This document shows positions 31,301 through 41,232 of a DNA stretch of 64,000 nucleotides, one piece after another. The notes below the pieces were generated by a model. The model did not search any database. It was not told the DNA's origin and was given only the letters and a program-made list of their open reading frames with translations. Location of the stretch: positions 14,384,001 to 14,448,000 of the forward strand of contig OY754468.1 of the NCBI GenBank assembly GCA_963575645.1, in the 5' to 3' direction. The position numbers were made by a program, and so were the translations under genes. Numbering within the stretch: position 1 is the first letter of the stretch; the number at the start of each line of letters is the position of its first letter. This DNA is from Xanthostigma xanthostigma. Its lineage: Eukaryota > Arthropoda > Insecta > Raphidioptera > Raphidiidae.

Positions 31301-31342
31301 CAAATACACTATATTGTCGGCAGGGTTTCGCACTGCGACCCG
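28336..31342. mobile_element. 3-kb element with CGGGTCGCAGTGCG inverted ends, carrying a retrotransposon
   Basis: Both ends share about 165 bp in opposite orientation: CGGGTCGCAGTGCGAAACCC, 'gccgacaatatagtgtattt', 'ggcagtgtggctc', 'aatacaccccttat'. The interior is mostly a CR1/Jockey-type element (28645-30915), which leaves under 0.8 kb of its own sequence. It is thus a short inverted-repeat element hit by a retrotransposon. No convincing target duplication was found at the outer ends. Confidence 0.7.
28645..30915 (-). pseudogene. CR1/Jockey-type non-LTR retrotransposon, 5'-truncated and frame-broken
   Basis: Read on the minus strand, successive fragments give a linker after the missing endonuclease (AMSPWITQKIKDLSEYKRNL, 30915-30484), and the RT start (EEVTNAIFKLKSKKSIGYDD, 30298-30002). 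Then come the palm with MFFDLSKAFDCVDK (30015-29704), VPQGSILGPLLFIIYINDL and the FADD catalytic motif (29692-29357), and the C-terminal region (29194-28715). The catalytic FADD is intact, but stops and frame changes separate the pieces. The 3' end, at 28645-28660 on the plus strand, is a (TCTA)n-type tail, as in Jockey/CR1 families. The 5' part with the apurinic-type endonuclease is absent. Confidence 0.88.
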
Positions 31343-31504
31343 AGTTTTTTGATTATTGATTTGACAGGAGTAGCTTGTAATTTTTGTTTTTCTCATTTCC
31401 ATGACATACTATACTGATGTCACATCACGAATTCAACCATTTTACATTATTAGTGTATTTACCATAAGGCATTTACACTATTGGCGTCGGTCTTATTTCC
31501 ATTT

Positions 31505-31690
31505 TTTGACGTGATAACGTCTTATAAATTGATGAAACACCAGCTGCACGCACGAAAAAGTGTAACGTTCCGCCTGACCCTGTGCGTGCAAGCGAGAGCG
31601 CAGTAATGTATTATTAAATATGATATTCGAGCGGAATACGTGTTATCACGTAAAACTATCGTCCGTAAACCGACTTTACAGACAACCAAT
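31505..31690 (-). mobile_element. CGTGATAACG-family element, short copy C
   Basis: On the minus strand it runs from TTGGTTGTCTGTAAAGTCGG to CGTTATCACGTCAAAA with most of the interior missing (about 186 bp). It keeps both ends and the 'gcacgcacagggtcaggcgg' block, so it is an internally deleted, MITE-sized derivative. Confidence 0.8.
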
Positions 31691-31699
31691 TTTTTTACT

Positions 31700-32944
31700 T
31701 TTTAGTGGCTCTGTTCACAGATAGAAAAATTAAAATTAGACATGTTGCCAATAAGATTGCCTAAAAGGTTTTTTTATTTATTCATAATATCCGTAATCAA
31801 ATTCTCAGTTCTCACTATATTAATATACGGAATACCTATCTACCATGGATTACAAAAATAACTTTTGGAAAAACTGGAATCTTATAATTTGTTCTGAATT
31901 TTCAGTTTCTTTCATATTCTATTAGGTATAGGTATAAGAACACATCTAAACCTGTATTAATTGTAGATTCTACATAATATTATTAGTTTTGGGCAGTGTT
32001 TTTCAATATTTTTCATGGCGCGATCCCCTTAGTATGGAAAAATATTTTGGGACCCTCTACTCTCCGCTGTTCCTAACCAGTATAGTGTAGACCTACTGTA
32101 TTTTATTATATTACAAATATCAAATCCGTACAACATTTTTATTTATTTTCATAGTTAGGTATCGGTTAATTTGTGTTAGTCTGCAATAAATGTCCTTTAA
32201 TTAACATTTTCTTAATAAATATATTTTTTTGAACTTTGTTTTTTTTCTTGAAGCCTTGCGACGCCCAGGGGTTCATATACACTGATATAGTCATGTACGC
32301 AGAGACGCGCGAATAAAATATAATCGAATATTATATTATTCACATGATGAATTATCTACTAATTCGGGACATAATATTTATCTACGCCACTAAATATTGA
32401 AACTTTTTAGAAACTTCTAGTACCTACTATCTACTACGCCTGTTATTGCGATTCATTCCCGCTCTTATAACAGTGGCTCCAAAACGTTAGATGACAGCGC
32501 GTCATGCTTGCTGTGTGTACCTGTGCGTTGGATTATGACATGGGTTTTGCTGAAGGCGACACCTAAATGACGGGGCAAAATTTAGTAACAGAGCGAAATT
32601 TAGTCATTATAATCTCGTTAGATGAGAGGGCGAAATTTAGTCATTATAATTTCGTTAGATGAGAGGGCGAAATTTAGTTACCAGAATTTTGTTAGACAAG
32701 AAGTCGAAATTTAGTTACTAGAATTTCGCTTTAATTTATGTTTTACATCGTGACACCTGCCAGGCGTCACAATGGCTCACTTTTTTTATTTTAGACAACA
32801 CTTTTAACTTCTAAAAACCACTTTTAAAATTACCGACTAGACCCATTGTAAATAGGTTCTGTATGGTTATAGATGCCAGCATGTGTATCAAATTTAGTTT
32901 AAATCGAGTAGGTCTGTCGGGAGTTATCGTATTTTCTCCATTTA
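31700..32944. other. Unassigned sequence with hAT-like remnant and a 37-bp tandem repeat
   Basis: 31993-32285 has CAGTGTTTTTCAA and 'cgacgcccaggggttca', words seen at hAT ends, but no matched duplication. 32575-32740 is the tandem repeat listed separately. No gene seen. Confidence 0.4.
32575..32740. repeat. 37-bp tandem repeat, ~4.5 copies
   Basis: CGAAATTTAGT starts at 32594, 32631, 32668 and 32705, exactly 37 bp apart. Units read 'cgaaatttagtcattataat', 'ttcgttagatgagaggg'. GACACCT words lie outside on both sides (32550 and 32751), so the array may sit in a small element. Confidence 0.8.
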
Positions 32945-33158
32945 AATAATATTGAATTTAATAAATAAAATTATCGACCAATTTTTCAGACAATAAATTA
33001 ACAAAAAAATATAATTAATACAATTAACGTTTCAATCCGGATTTGGACCTTCTTCAGAATTGATCTAAAAAATATAAAAAATAATTAATATTTAAAAGTA
33101 GTAGGTTAACATAATAATATGTTGTTTTCATTTGATACACATTGAATTTAAATTAAAG

Positions 33159-33650
33159 AAAACTTTTTAACAAAAAAATTAAACCGCCGAAAAACTGAAA
33201 AGCAAAAAATAATAAATCTTTTTATTTAACTAAGTTCTATCTAAGTAGTTGAACGTATGTGACAGTCTAGTATATCTAAGTAATTTTGAGTCGGCGTCAA
33301 CAATCCTTCGCCGGAAATCTCTGAGCGTTCACGAAGTTAATGTCAGCGACAGAGCAACCCGAACGGGCACACTGAGGGCACACGTCTTTGCGAGTGGTCG
33401 TGTGGAGAGCGCATGTTTAGAATGTTAATGTTTATCGCTGGAGATTTCACGTATCATTGTTAATTTGATTTGGTTATTTCTTTTAGTGATCTTTGTTCAT
33501 TGATGGTTTGACGCCGACTCAAAATTACTTAGATATACTAGACTGTCACATACGTTCAACTACTTAGATAGAACTTAGTTAAATAAAAAGATTTATTATT
33601 TTTTGCTTTTCAGTTTTTCGGCGGTTTAATTTTTTTGTTAAAAAGTTTTT
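33159..33650. mobile_element. Foldback element with TTAAACCGCCG ends, copy 2 (intact)
   Basis: The ends 'aaaactttttaacaaaaaaa' and complement are uninterrupted. Arms and spacer match copy 1 (14385-15537) apart from small indels. It provides the unoccupied target for the CGTGATAACG insertion in copy 1. The following 33650-34110 sequence repeats 15540-16000. Confidence 0.85.
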
Positions 33651-34110
33651 ATTTTATAATTTTTTGTGGCTATATAATTTATAATTGTAATACACAAAGC
33701 ATGAAAATCTGTGAGTGAACTATAAATCACCTCTATTTTCCCACCCTTAGGGTAGGAGTTTTTTTTTTCAAATTTATATGAGACGAGCCTCGAGGTATAC
33801 CCTATCCAATAAAAAAATAATTATCAAAATTGGACCACTCTGTAAAAAGTTATGTGTGGTCATACATTACAATCAGTGAGTGAACAATCAATCATCCCCT
33901 GTTTTCCTAACCTTAGGGTTGGAATTTTTTTACCAAATTTATATGGGACCAACTTCGGGGTATACCCTTTCAAACAAAAAAATAATTATCAAAATCGGAC
34001 TACTCTGTAAAAAGTTATGCGTGGTCATACATAAATAAAAAAAAAATATATATATATATACGCGTCGAATTGGGAACCTCCTCCGTTTTTGTTTTTCGTC
34101 GGTTAAAAAT
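33651..34110 (+). repeat. Second copy of the 'ctcggggtataccct' repeat
   Basis: It matches 15540-16000, with the same two internal units and the same end ('gaacctcctccgtttttg'). Its short (TA)n and A-tract differ in length. The 65-codon minus frame here has a counterpart in the other copy but no protein features. Confidence 0.65.
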
Positions 34111-35204
34111 AGTAGACTACTCTGAAATCTACTCAAAACTATAGTAACGGTTTTATAGTTGTTATATTGAGAAAAGAATTGTTTCTGTAGGTACTATAAT
34201 TTACTGCCAAAAATGACGTTGTTATGAACTAAAACTACTATTTGAAGTAATTTGAATTTGGTGTAAATCAAACAGAGAAATTTAACACATAGGTCCCGTC
34301 ATCCGACCGATGCCAATTGTGTAATTTTCAGACACAATTCTTCAGAATTGAGCTAAAAATATATAAATTAGAATTAGTTCATAATAGAATTAGTGTTTAG
34401 ATTTTTTCCAATATCTAAATTATATTGAAAACACTAATCTTATTATAAACTAATTATTAATGAGCCTTTTTCCTGAGAATAGTGCAGCGAAAGTGTCACG
34501 AGAGGCAGCACTAGTAGTAGGGACAAACATAAAATATTTACATGCCAACCAATGTTATTTACGTGATATTATTTTATTATTTAAAACTATAAATCTGAAA
34601 TAAAAAAAATTTTGAACTGATAAACTTATCACTGAGAGTCATCATTTACATATTATGTTATCGAAATTATTTTTAAAATTAATTAAATGAATAAAAAATG
34701 AATAGTAAATTTTTGACAGTTTATTACCATTGATTAGAATGAGATATAACCTCAATCTTTTATTAAATTATATTCATTTATTATATTTAATTAAATTTAT
34801 TTTATTACCACATATTTTTGATTCATATTTCATTTGGAAATAAATCTGAAATTCATAATTATTTTCAATTTCTCTTATTACAGTTTGAATTTATCGCTAA
34901 TATTTTACTAGAGTCTGCATACTAACCTGTCTATTAATTCATTTTTTTTCCAGATACTTTTAAATTACGACACGCAAGCCAACGTTTTAATGTTACTACA
35001 TTGTTATCTTTTACAGTTGCAAATTTTAGTTTTGTTCCAGGAACATCATCTTCTGTTAAAAACATTTTTTTTCAAGTACCTACACTTTAATGTGTGTTTA
35101 TATGGGGATTTGACAGTGTTTGTCCCTACCGAACTACTAGCGCTACTAGTGAGTGATTTTTCGTACTTCATGAAAAAGGCTCATTATTTCTTATGATATT
35201 ATAT
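34111..35204. other. AT-rich interior of the inverted-repeat element
   Basis: No recognisable gene. A short inverted repeat lies at 34360-34450 ('gaattagtgtttagatttt' and complement). 'gcagcactagtagtaggga' (34506) and 'tccctaccgaactactagcg' (35123) are loosely complementary, suggesting a further inner inverted pair. Confidence 0.35.
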
Positions 35205-35728
35205 TTTTTTAGCTCAATTCTGAAGCAGATTAAAATCCGGATCGAAACGTTAATTGGATATTAATTAACCGTGTCTAAAAATTTGTCGAAAATTCTATTT
35301 CTTGAAGAATATAATCAGACGTTTATCAAAGATATAAATAAATTTTGATAATTTTCAATATAATAGAGTTATACTTATGCGAAAATTAAGTGGATAAAAT
35401 AAAAGCTGAGCATATTAATTAATTAATTAAATCATGTGTTAACAATGGTAGGCTATATTATGTTCTAATTATTTTTCTTTGTAGTATTTGTAACATATCA
35501 GCTCTAAAAATCGAATAGTTCTCGCTAATGATTTGTACTGTCGAACGTTTATAGTTTACAATCTATAATATTTTAATCATACCTAATATAGAAAATTGTT
35601 TGGAGACTGCTGGTACAAGTAAACACGACAATCAATAACAACAGATTGTTCTCAAACATTCGGGAATGGTCGTGATCGGTCTCGTAAGAACTCGGCTAAC
35701 GCAACACGTGGACATGTGTGTATACTGT

Positions 35729-35885
35729 ATCTTAAAAAAAAAACTTCGGAGAAGTAAAAACTTCGTTCTGTGCTAAATTCAAAAACTTGAGTGACTGAAT
35801 CTCAGAATTATAACTTAAAAAAAAAGAATTTCGAGGCAGACAAGAAATTGAAATCAAGCTCGAAATTCTGTGCCTAAGACGTCGA
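35729..35885 (+). repeat. Left inverted terminal repeat of the DIRS-type element
   Basis: From ATCTTAAAAAAAAAACTTCG to 'ctcgaaattctgtgc'. It pairs with 41082-41232 with a few mismatches and differing A-tract length. Confidence 0.85.
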
Positions 35886-35942
35886 AAAAAAATGAATTTT
35901 ATTTCGAGTATTTTCCTCAAGATCAGTTACTTGATAGATAAG

Positions 35943-36036
35943 TCTTCTGCTTGATGTTGCCACAGTGTTTAAATCGTGTAGAAACAAAATCTATGGTGTC
36001 CCTACACATTGCTCCACTCTGTCTACATCTCCATTA
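35943..36036. repeat. Internal complementary region, left partner
   Basis: Exact 94-bp complement of 40732-40825, running from TCTTCTGCTTGATGTTGCCA to 'ctacatctccatta'. Such a pair is proposed in DIRS elements to template joining of the ends into a circle. Confidence 0.85.
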
Positions 36037-36095
36037 CGGTTTTCTGTGCGACGCGTTGCTTACAGTGTTTTTTCTTCTCACCTTTAATCTTCAGG

Positions 36096-36186
36096 ATGGG
36101 CAAAAGAAAAGCCGAAGAAAAAATAAGAAAATTGAAAAAGGGACTAAATAAATACGAGGAACAAATGGAAAATGAAAAATCAGGTG
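36096..36186 (+). CDS. Putative start of the DIRS ORF1 (gag-like), coiled-coil
   Basis: The ATG at 36096 opens MGKRKAEEKIRKLKKGLNKY and EEQMENEKSG, a highly charged heptad-like segment. A TTCAG lies just before the ATG and GTGAGAA follows at about 36184, so this may be one exon. Its position behind the left end fits ORF1. The frame continues only a few codons into a stop at 36225-36227. Confidence 0.4.
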
Positions 36187-36379
36187 AGAAAACATCGCAT
36201 GATCGTTTTCTATGCAACTACAAATAGTTCAATTTGCGACATAACCTGTCATACACTGCTGTCATATCACAGACCTTAGACCATGTACACTGTACAGTTA
36301 TGCAGTTGTAGCCTGTGAGGTCAAAAATGAGAGGGAGCGCAATATGTTTCCAACAATATAGTACTGGCAAAATATAGTA

Positions 36380-37465
36380 TTGGAGAAGTTTTTTCCGCGT
36401 AGCGGACATTACAGATGTGTGACATCTTCCTACAATACAGTACTGGCTAAGCATGTTCCGGTTTCCTGTGCGATACGTTAAACAGTGCTCTTTCGTCGGC
36501 GATTTACATCGAACAAGTTCACATAACCTCTGTGTGGCGAATGACGCATTTCCTATGAGGTCTAAGAAGAGTAGGAGCCAAGTATAGTCAACTATACAAC
36601 ACTGACATTTTATGTCCAAACACCAAGGAGGTCTATCAAGATGCAGCGGTAACAAACATGTATCTGTTACGATCATGTTAGATGTGTGACATCCATCAAC
36701 TACAATACCGAAAAGCATACACCTTGCGAAGGTTATGCTAGATGTACATTACATCTATTGCAACTACTGTTCGGTAACAAACATGTATCGTGTTACGATC
36801 ATGTTAGACGTGTGACATCCATCAACTACAATACCGAAAAGCATACACCTTGCGAAGGTTATGCTAGATGTACATTACATCTATTGCAACTACTGTTCGG
36901 TAACAAACATGTATCGTGTTACGATCATGTTAGATGTGTGACATCTATCAACTACAATACCGAAAAGCATACACCTTGCGAAGGTTATGCTAGATGTACA
37001 TTACATCTATTGCAACTACTGTTCGGTAACAAACATGTATCGTGTTACGATCATGTTAGATGTGTGACATCTATCAACTACAATACCGAAAAGCATACAC
37101 CTTGCTAAGGTTATGCTAGATGTACATTACATCTATTGCAACTACTGTTCGGTAACAAACATGTATCGTGTTACGATCATGTTAGATGTGTGACATCTAT
37201 CAACTACAATACCGAAAAGCATACACCTTGCTAAGGTTATGCTAGATGTACATTACATCTATTGCAACTACCGACAATACAGTACTGGCTATACATGTTC
37301 CGCGTGGCGGACATGTTAGATGTGTGATATCTACCTGCAATATAGTACTAGCTAAGTATGTTCCGCGTGGCGGACATGTTATATGTGTGACATCTACCTA
37401 CAATACACTACTGGCTAAGCATGTTCCGCGCGGCGGACATGTTAGATGTGTGACATCTACCCATT
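36380..37465 (+). repeat. 63-bp / 126-bp higher-order tandem array inside the DIRS element
   Basis: GATCATGTTAGA starts at 36671, 36797, 36923, 37049 and 37175, exactly 126 bp apart. Each 126-mer is two diverged 63-mers ('gttagatgtgtgacatctat' and 'gctagatgtacattacatct'). On the right, single 63-mers with 'catgttccgcgtggcggaca' follow at 37294, 37359 and 37421, and degenerate ones lie to the left from about 36380. Because 63 is a multiple of three, long open frames result on both strands (36686-37108, 37246-37497, minus 36218-36718). I do not call these genes. Confidence 0.85.
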
Positions 37466-37574
37466 TTCCAAATCAATTGTCAATCTTGATCACCTAGACC
37501 CAGATAACTGTAAAAGACAGTAAACATACAATACTTCGGTATTAAACATCAGGAACTAAGCAAGCCTGGTTTAG

Positions 37575-37852
37575 TTTCAGGAAACAACTCCATAGACAAT
37601 AATGAATCATTCATTCAGTCAATCACCAATAGCAGTCACTCTAGTGTCACCTACAGCGAATACGAGTATCCGGAATACCCCCTCAGTGAAGGGCCAGACG
37701 GAGATGAACGAAAACTAGATACTCGAAAAATTAATAACTGCATAAATGAGCTACTTGAAATGGGTGCCATTTCAAAATGTCAGCCTACTGTGGGTCAGCA
37801 CCTATCAAAAATCTTCGTGGTGCCAAAACCAAATGGCAGTAACAGATTTATT

Positions 37853-37890
<38 letters not shown>

Positions 37891-39260
37891 AAATACCTTT
37901 CGAAACACGAAACATTTTAAGTTGGAGGACATTAGGACTGCGATAAAATTAATTTCAAAAAAATTGCTATTTTAGCACAATAGATCTGAAAGATTCATAT
38001 TTTTGTTACACCTATAAATGAGGGTCATAGAAAATTCCTTAGATTCTCTTTTCAAGACATTTTGTATGAATTCAATTGTCTACCATTTGGCCTGGCCTCA
38101 GCTCCATACGTATTTACAAAGTTAACGAGACCAGTACTTACATATTTAAGATCACGTGGTTGTATCTCAGTTAATTATTTGGATGATTTTCTAATAATAG
38201 AAAGTACGGCAGAACAATGCAAAGATAATATCGACTTCACTTCCAAGTTACTTCAGTCACTAGGGTTTATAATTAATTTTGAAAAAAGTCTAACGACCCC
38301 TCGTAGAGTTTGTACATTTCTTGGGTTTGAATTAAACTCACAAACTTCTACATTGGGCATTCCGCAGGAAAAAAGAAATAAAATATTTCTTTTAATACGA
38401 CATTTCAAAGAACGAAGACAGTGTTCTATAAGAAAACTTGCTCATTTTATTGGCGTCATAATATCAATATGTCTAACAGTAGTATACGGTTGGGTACACA
38501 CAAAAATTTTGAACGTTATAAATATTTAGCGTTAAAGAAAAGAGATAATGATTACAATATATTAATCACATTCCCGACCGAATTTACAAGCGAATTTCTC
38601 TGGTGGCATAACAATATCTTACATTCTGTTAATCCTATTCGAACCAACAATTTCACTACGGAAATATATACCGATGCTAGCACTACGGGATGGGGTGCAG
38701 CATGCAATGGGGAAACATTCATGGTTTCTGGAAAGAAGATGAAAGTTCACATCATATCAACTATTTGGAAATGCTAACGGTATATCTCGCAATTAAATGC
38801 TTCACAAAGGACTTAAAAAACTGCGAGGTATTACTTCGTGTCGATAACACAACAGCGATTGCTTATGTGAATCGTATGGGCGGTATCCAATTCCCAAACT
38901 TAAACAACTTAGCCCGAAAAATTTAGAGTTGGTGAGAACATCGACATATTTGGATATTTGCATCGTATATCCAATCTAAAGAAAACAAAGAGGCTGATTT
39001 TGAGCCAGGTAGAACAAAAATCGAAACTGAATGGGAAATACACCCAGACATTTTCAAAAAAATTGTCAGTTGTTTCGGTTAACCAGAAATAGACTTGTTT
39101 GCCTCTAGAATAAATAAAAAGTGCTCAAAATTCGTATCTTGGAAAAAGGATCCAGAATCGTACGCAGTAGATGCGTTTACAAAAATGGGAAAAATTTTTA
39201 CTTCTATGCTTTCCCGCCATTTTTCTATGATTATGAAAACTTTACAAGCTTACCCTGGTT
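37575..39260 (+). pseudogene. DIRS reverse transcriptase and RNase H (broken)
   Basis: RT begins near 37690 (INELLEMGAISKCQP, then SKIFVVPKPNGSNRFIL) and is interrupted by an A-tract at 37861-37886. It resumes with ISLKDSYF-like sequence in a shifted frame, then EFNCLPFGLASAPYVFTKL (38065) and the catalytic NYLDDFLII (38171). RNase H follows with EIYTDASTTGWGAACN (38659) and LLRVDNTTAIAYVNRMGG. The tail IDLFASRINKKCSKFVSW (39090) is typical of DIRS-type RNase H. Stops at 38526 and 38924 and at least two frame changes make it non-functional. The DD pair of the RT is intact. Confidence 0.85.
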
Positions 39261-39264
39261 TCCG

Positions 39265-40249
39265 CGAAGTTGTCAGCACGGCATATCTAAGAAAGGGCCA
39301 TTCTAAACACAGCATTGAGGTCATCATAGCTTCAATATCCAACGCTACAGCTAAACAATACGACCTCTACTTACGTAAGTGGTAAATATACTGTAATAAA
39401 TTTCAAATTAGTCCGTACACACTAGACGCCGCTCTTATTAATTTTTTAAATGAACTGTTCAGTAATGGAGCTGCATATGGTTCCCTTAACGGCGCTAGAT
39501 CAGCATTGTCAATGATTATGGGTCCGGAAGTAGGTTCTGATCCCACAATAAAGAGATTCTTTAGGGGGGCCTTTAATTTAAGACCCTTAAAACCGAAATA
39601 CGAAAAAACCTGGGACCCATCGCCAGTGCTAGAACACTTAGGCACTTTCGCCTAATGAAAGTTTAAACCTAGAAGTCTTAACCAAGAAAACAGTAACCTT
39701 ACTATCTCTGTGTACAGCTCAGAGAGTACAAACTATTTCCTTATCAATATAGATAATATATCAATATGTAACGAAACGTTAGAGATAAAAAAAAAAAAAA
39801 AAAAAAAAACTGAAAAATTTAAGACCACTGGCCTGGGTAGATTTCAACCTTTGTTACGAGTTCCAGACTTTACGGACAACCCTAACATTTGTCCAGCAAC
39901 GGCTCTAGTGGGGTACATGAATAAGACTAAGAATATTAGATCTCACGCTAATAGACTATTTATTACATTCAAAAGACCATATCACGCAGCCTCTAGTCAA
40001 AGTATCAGCCGGTGGATTAAACAAACACTAGAGGACAGCGGAATTAATACAAATATTTTTTCCGCCCATAGCACTAGACATGCTTCAACCTCTCTAGCAG
40101 AGAGACAGGGCATTAATATAGACATTATAAAGAAAACAGCAGGATGGACAAAGTCGTCTTGTTCCTTCGCAAAATTCTACAATAGACCTATTGTAGGAAA
40201 TGACCTAGAATTTGCAAAAACAATTTTGCAATCCACCAAAAATAAGTAA
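39265..40249 (+). pseudogene. DIRS tyrosine recombinase (broken)
   Basis: An N-terminal helical part (KGHSKHSIEVIIASISNATA, then SPYTLDAALINFLNELFSN) leads to LCTAQRVQTISL with the first catalytic arginine near 39720. The last frame (to 40249) has SAHSTRHASTSLAERQGI, which includes the HxxR box, and FAKFYNRP with the candidate nucleophile tyrosine. An A-tract at 39788-39811 and frame shifts split the gene. The enzyme family cuts and rejoins DNA and serves as integrase in DIRS elements in place of a DDE integrase. Confidence 0.85.
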
Positions 40250-40731
40250 AATGACCAAATATGGTAACTTATGTGATTAAAGAAAAAGAATTATTGTTAT
40301 TTTTTTAAATTGCTTTAACATCACTTTAGAAATGTTAAATGTGATAATTTATGTGATTTAGTCAAGAGAAATAGACTGTTATTTTTTTATTTACCTTAAA
40401 TAAGAATGTTAAATACATATACATTATACACCTTTATATATAGGTCTATACCAGATTGTTTAAATATGGCGGTGAGTGTAATAAAGTATAAAATATTCGC
40501 TCTCCGCCTTAAAACTTCTTTGCTTTAAACATCTATCAAGTAACTGATCTTGAGGAAAATACTCGAAATAAAATTTTATGATCAAAGGAACTTACCTAAG
40601 TGATCTTCGATCATAATTTTATGAGAGTATTTTCCGAAGAGATCAGTATCCCTCCCTACCCGAACGCATTCTTCTTCCCCTGTGGAAGTTATAAGGCTGC
40701 GAATATTATGATTTTTCTCAGCTCTCAACTA

Positions 40732-40825
40732 TAATGGAGATGTAGACAGAGTGGAGCAATGTGTAGGGACACCATAGATTTTGTTTCTACACGATTTAAA
40801 CACTGTGGCAACATCAAGCAGAAGA
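40732..40825. repeat. Internal complementary region, right partner
   Basis: Starts TAATGGAGATGTAGACAGAG and is the exact complement of 35943-36036. It lies between the recombinase stop and the right terminal repeat, the position expected in DIRS-group elements. Confidence 0.85.
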
Positions 40826-41081
40826 CTTATCTATCAAGTAACTGATCTCTTCGGAAAATACTCTCATAAAATTATGATCGAAGATCACTTAGGTAAGTTC
40901 CTTTGATCATAAAATTTTGAGGCAAACAAGGAATTGAAATCCAACTTCAAAATTCTGTGCTTATAAAAGCTACAAGAGCAACAGAAAAAAAATGCAAAGA
41001 CGGTGTTCGCATAACTCCTTTAGTTACCACTAAAAAAACGCCGTATGTGCACTTTTTTTTGCTGTTGCTCTTGTAGCTTTT

Positions 41082-41232
41082 ATAAGCACAGAATTTCGAA
41101 GTTCGATTTCAATTCCTTGTCTGCCTCAAAATTCATTTTTTTTTAAGTTATAATTCTGAGATTCAGTCGCTCAAGTTTTTGAATTTAGCACAGAACGAAG
41201 TTTTTACTTCTCCGAAGTTTTTTTTTTAAGAT
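41082..41232 (-). repeat. Right inverted terminal repeat of the DIRS-type element
   Basis: Complement of 35729-35880. Inside it a further hairpin pairs 'tgcttataaaagctacaaga' (about 40960) with its complement (about 41070). Confidence 0.85.

Larger units (their letters stand above)
32945..35320. mobile_element. 2.4-kb inverted-repeat element (AAAATTATCGACCAATTTTT ends)
   Basis: The left end (32955-33070) carries 'aaattatcgaccaattttt', 'taacgtttcaatccgga' and 'cttcttcagaattgatct'. The right end (35205-35320) carries the complements ('tcaattctgaagcagatt', 'atccggatcgaaacgttaat', 'aaaaatttgtcgaaaattct'). The interior includes the foldback copy 2 with its linked repeat (33159-34110) and AT-rich sequence. 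No transposase frame was found. Confidence 0.6.
35729..41232 (+). mobile_element. DIRS-type tyrosine-recombinase retrotransposon (5.5 kb)
   Basis: Inverted ends of about 150 bp (35729-35880 and 41082-41232, 'cttcggagaagtaaaaactt') enclose RT, RNase H and tyrosine recombinase remnants in the DIRS order on the plus strand. A perfect 94-bp internal complementary region (35943-36036 against 40732-40825) is the signature of the DIRS group, which integrates through a circular intermediate and makes no target duplication; none is seen here. The right side has two further inverted pairs (40540-40640 with 40840-40910; 40945-40990 with 41055-41110). The proteins are broken by stops and frame changes, so this copy is inactive. 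Confidence 0.88.

Noticed and set aside
32945..35320. LTR retrotransposon
   Set aside because: The matching ends are inverted and not direct, and there is no primer-binding site, polyprotein or RT.
36218..37497. 166-, 140- and 83-codon frames in the DIRS leader
   Set aside because: They arise from a 63-bp tandem repeat whose length is a multiple of three; open frames exist on both strands, so openness alone is not evidence.
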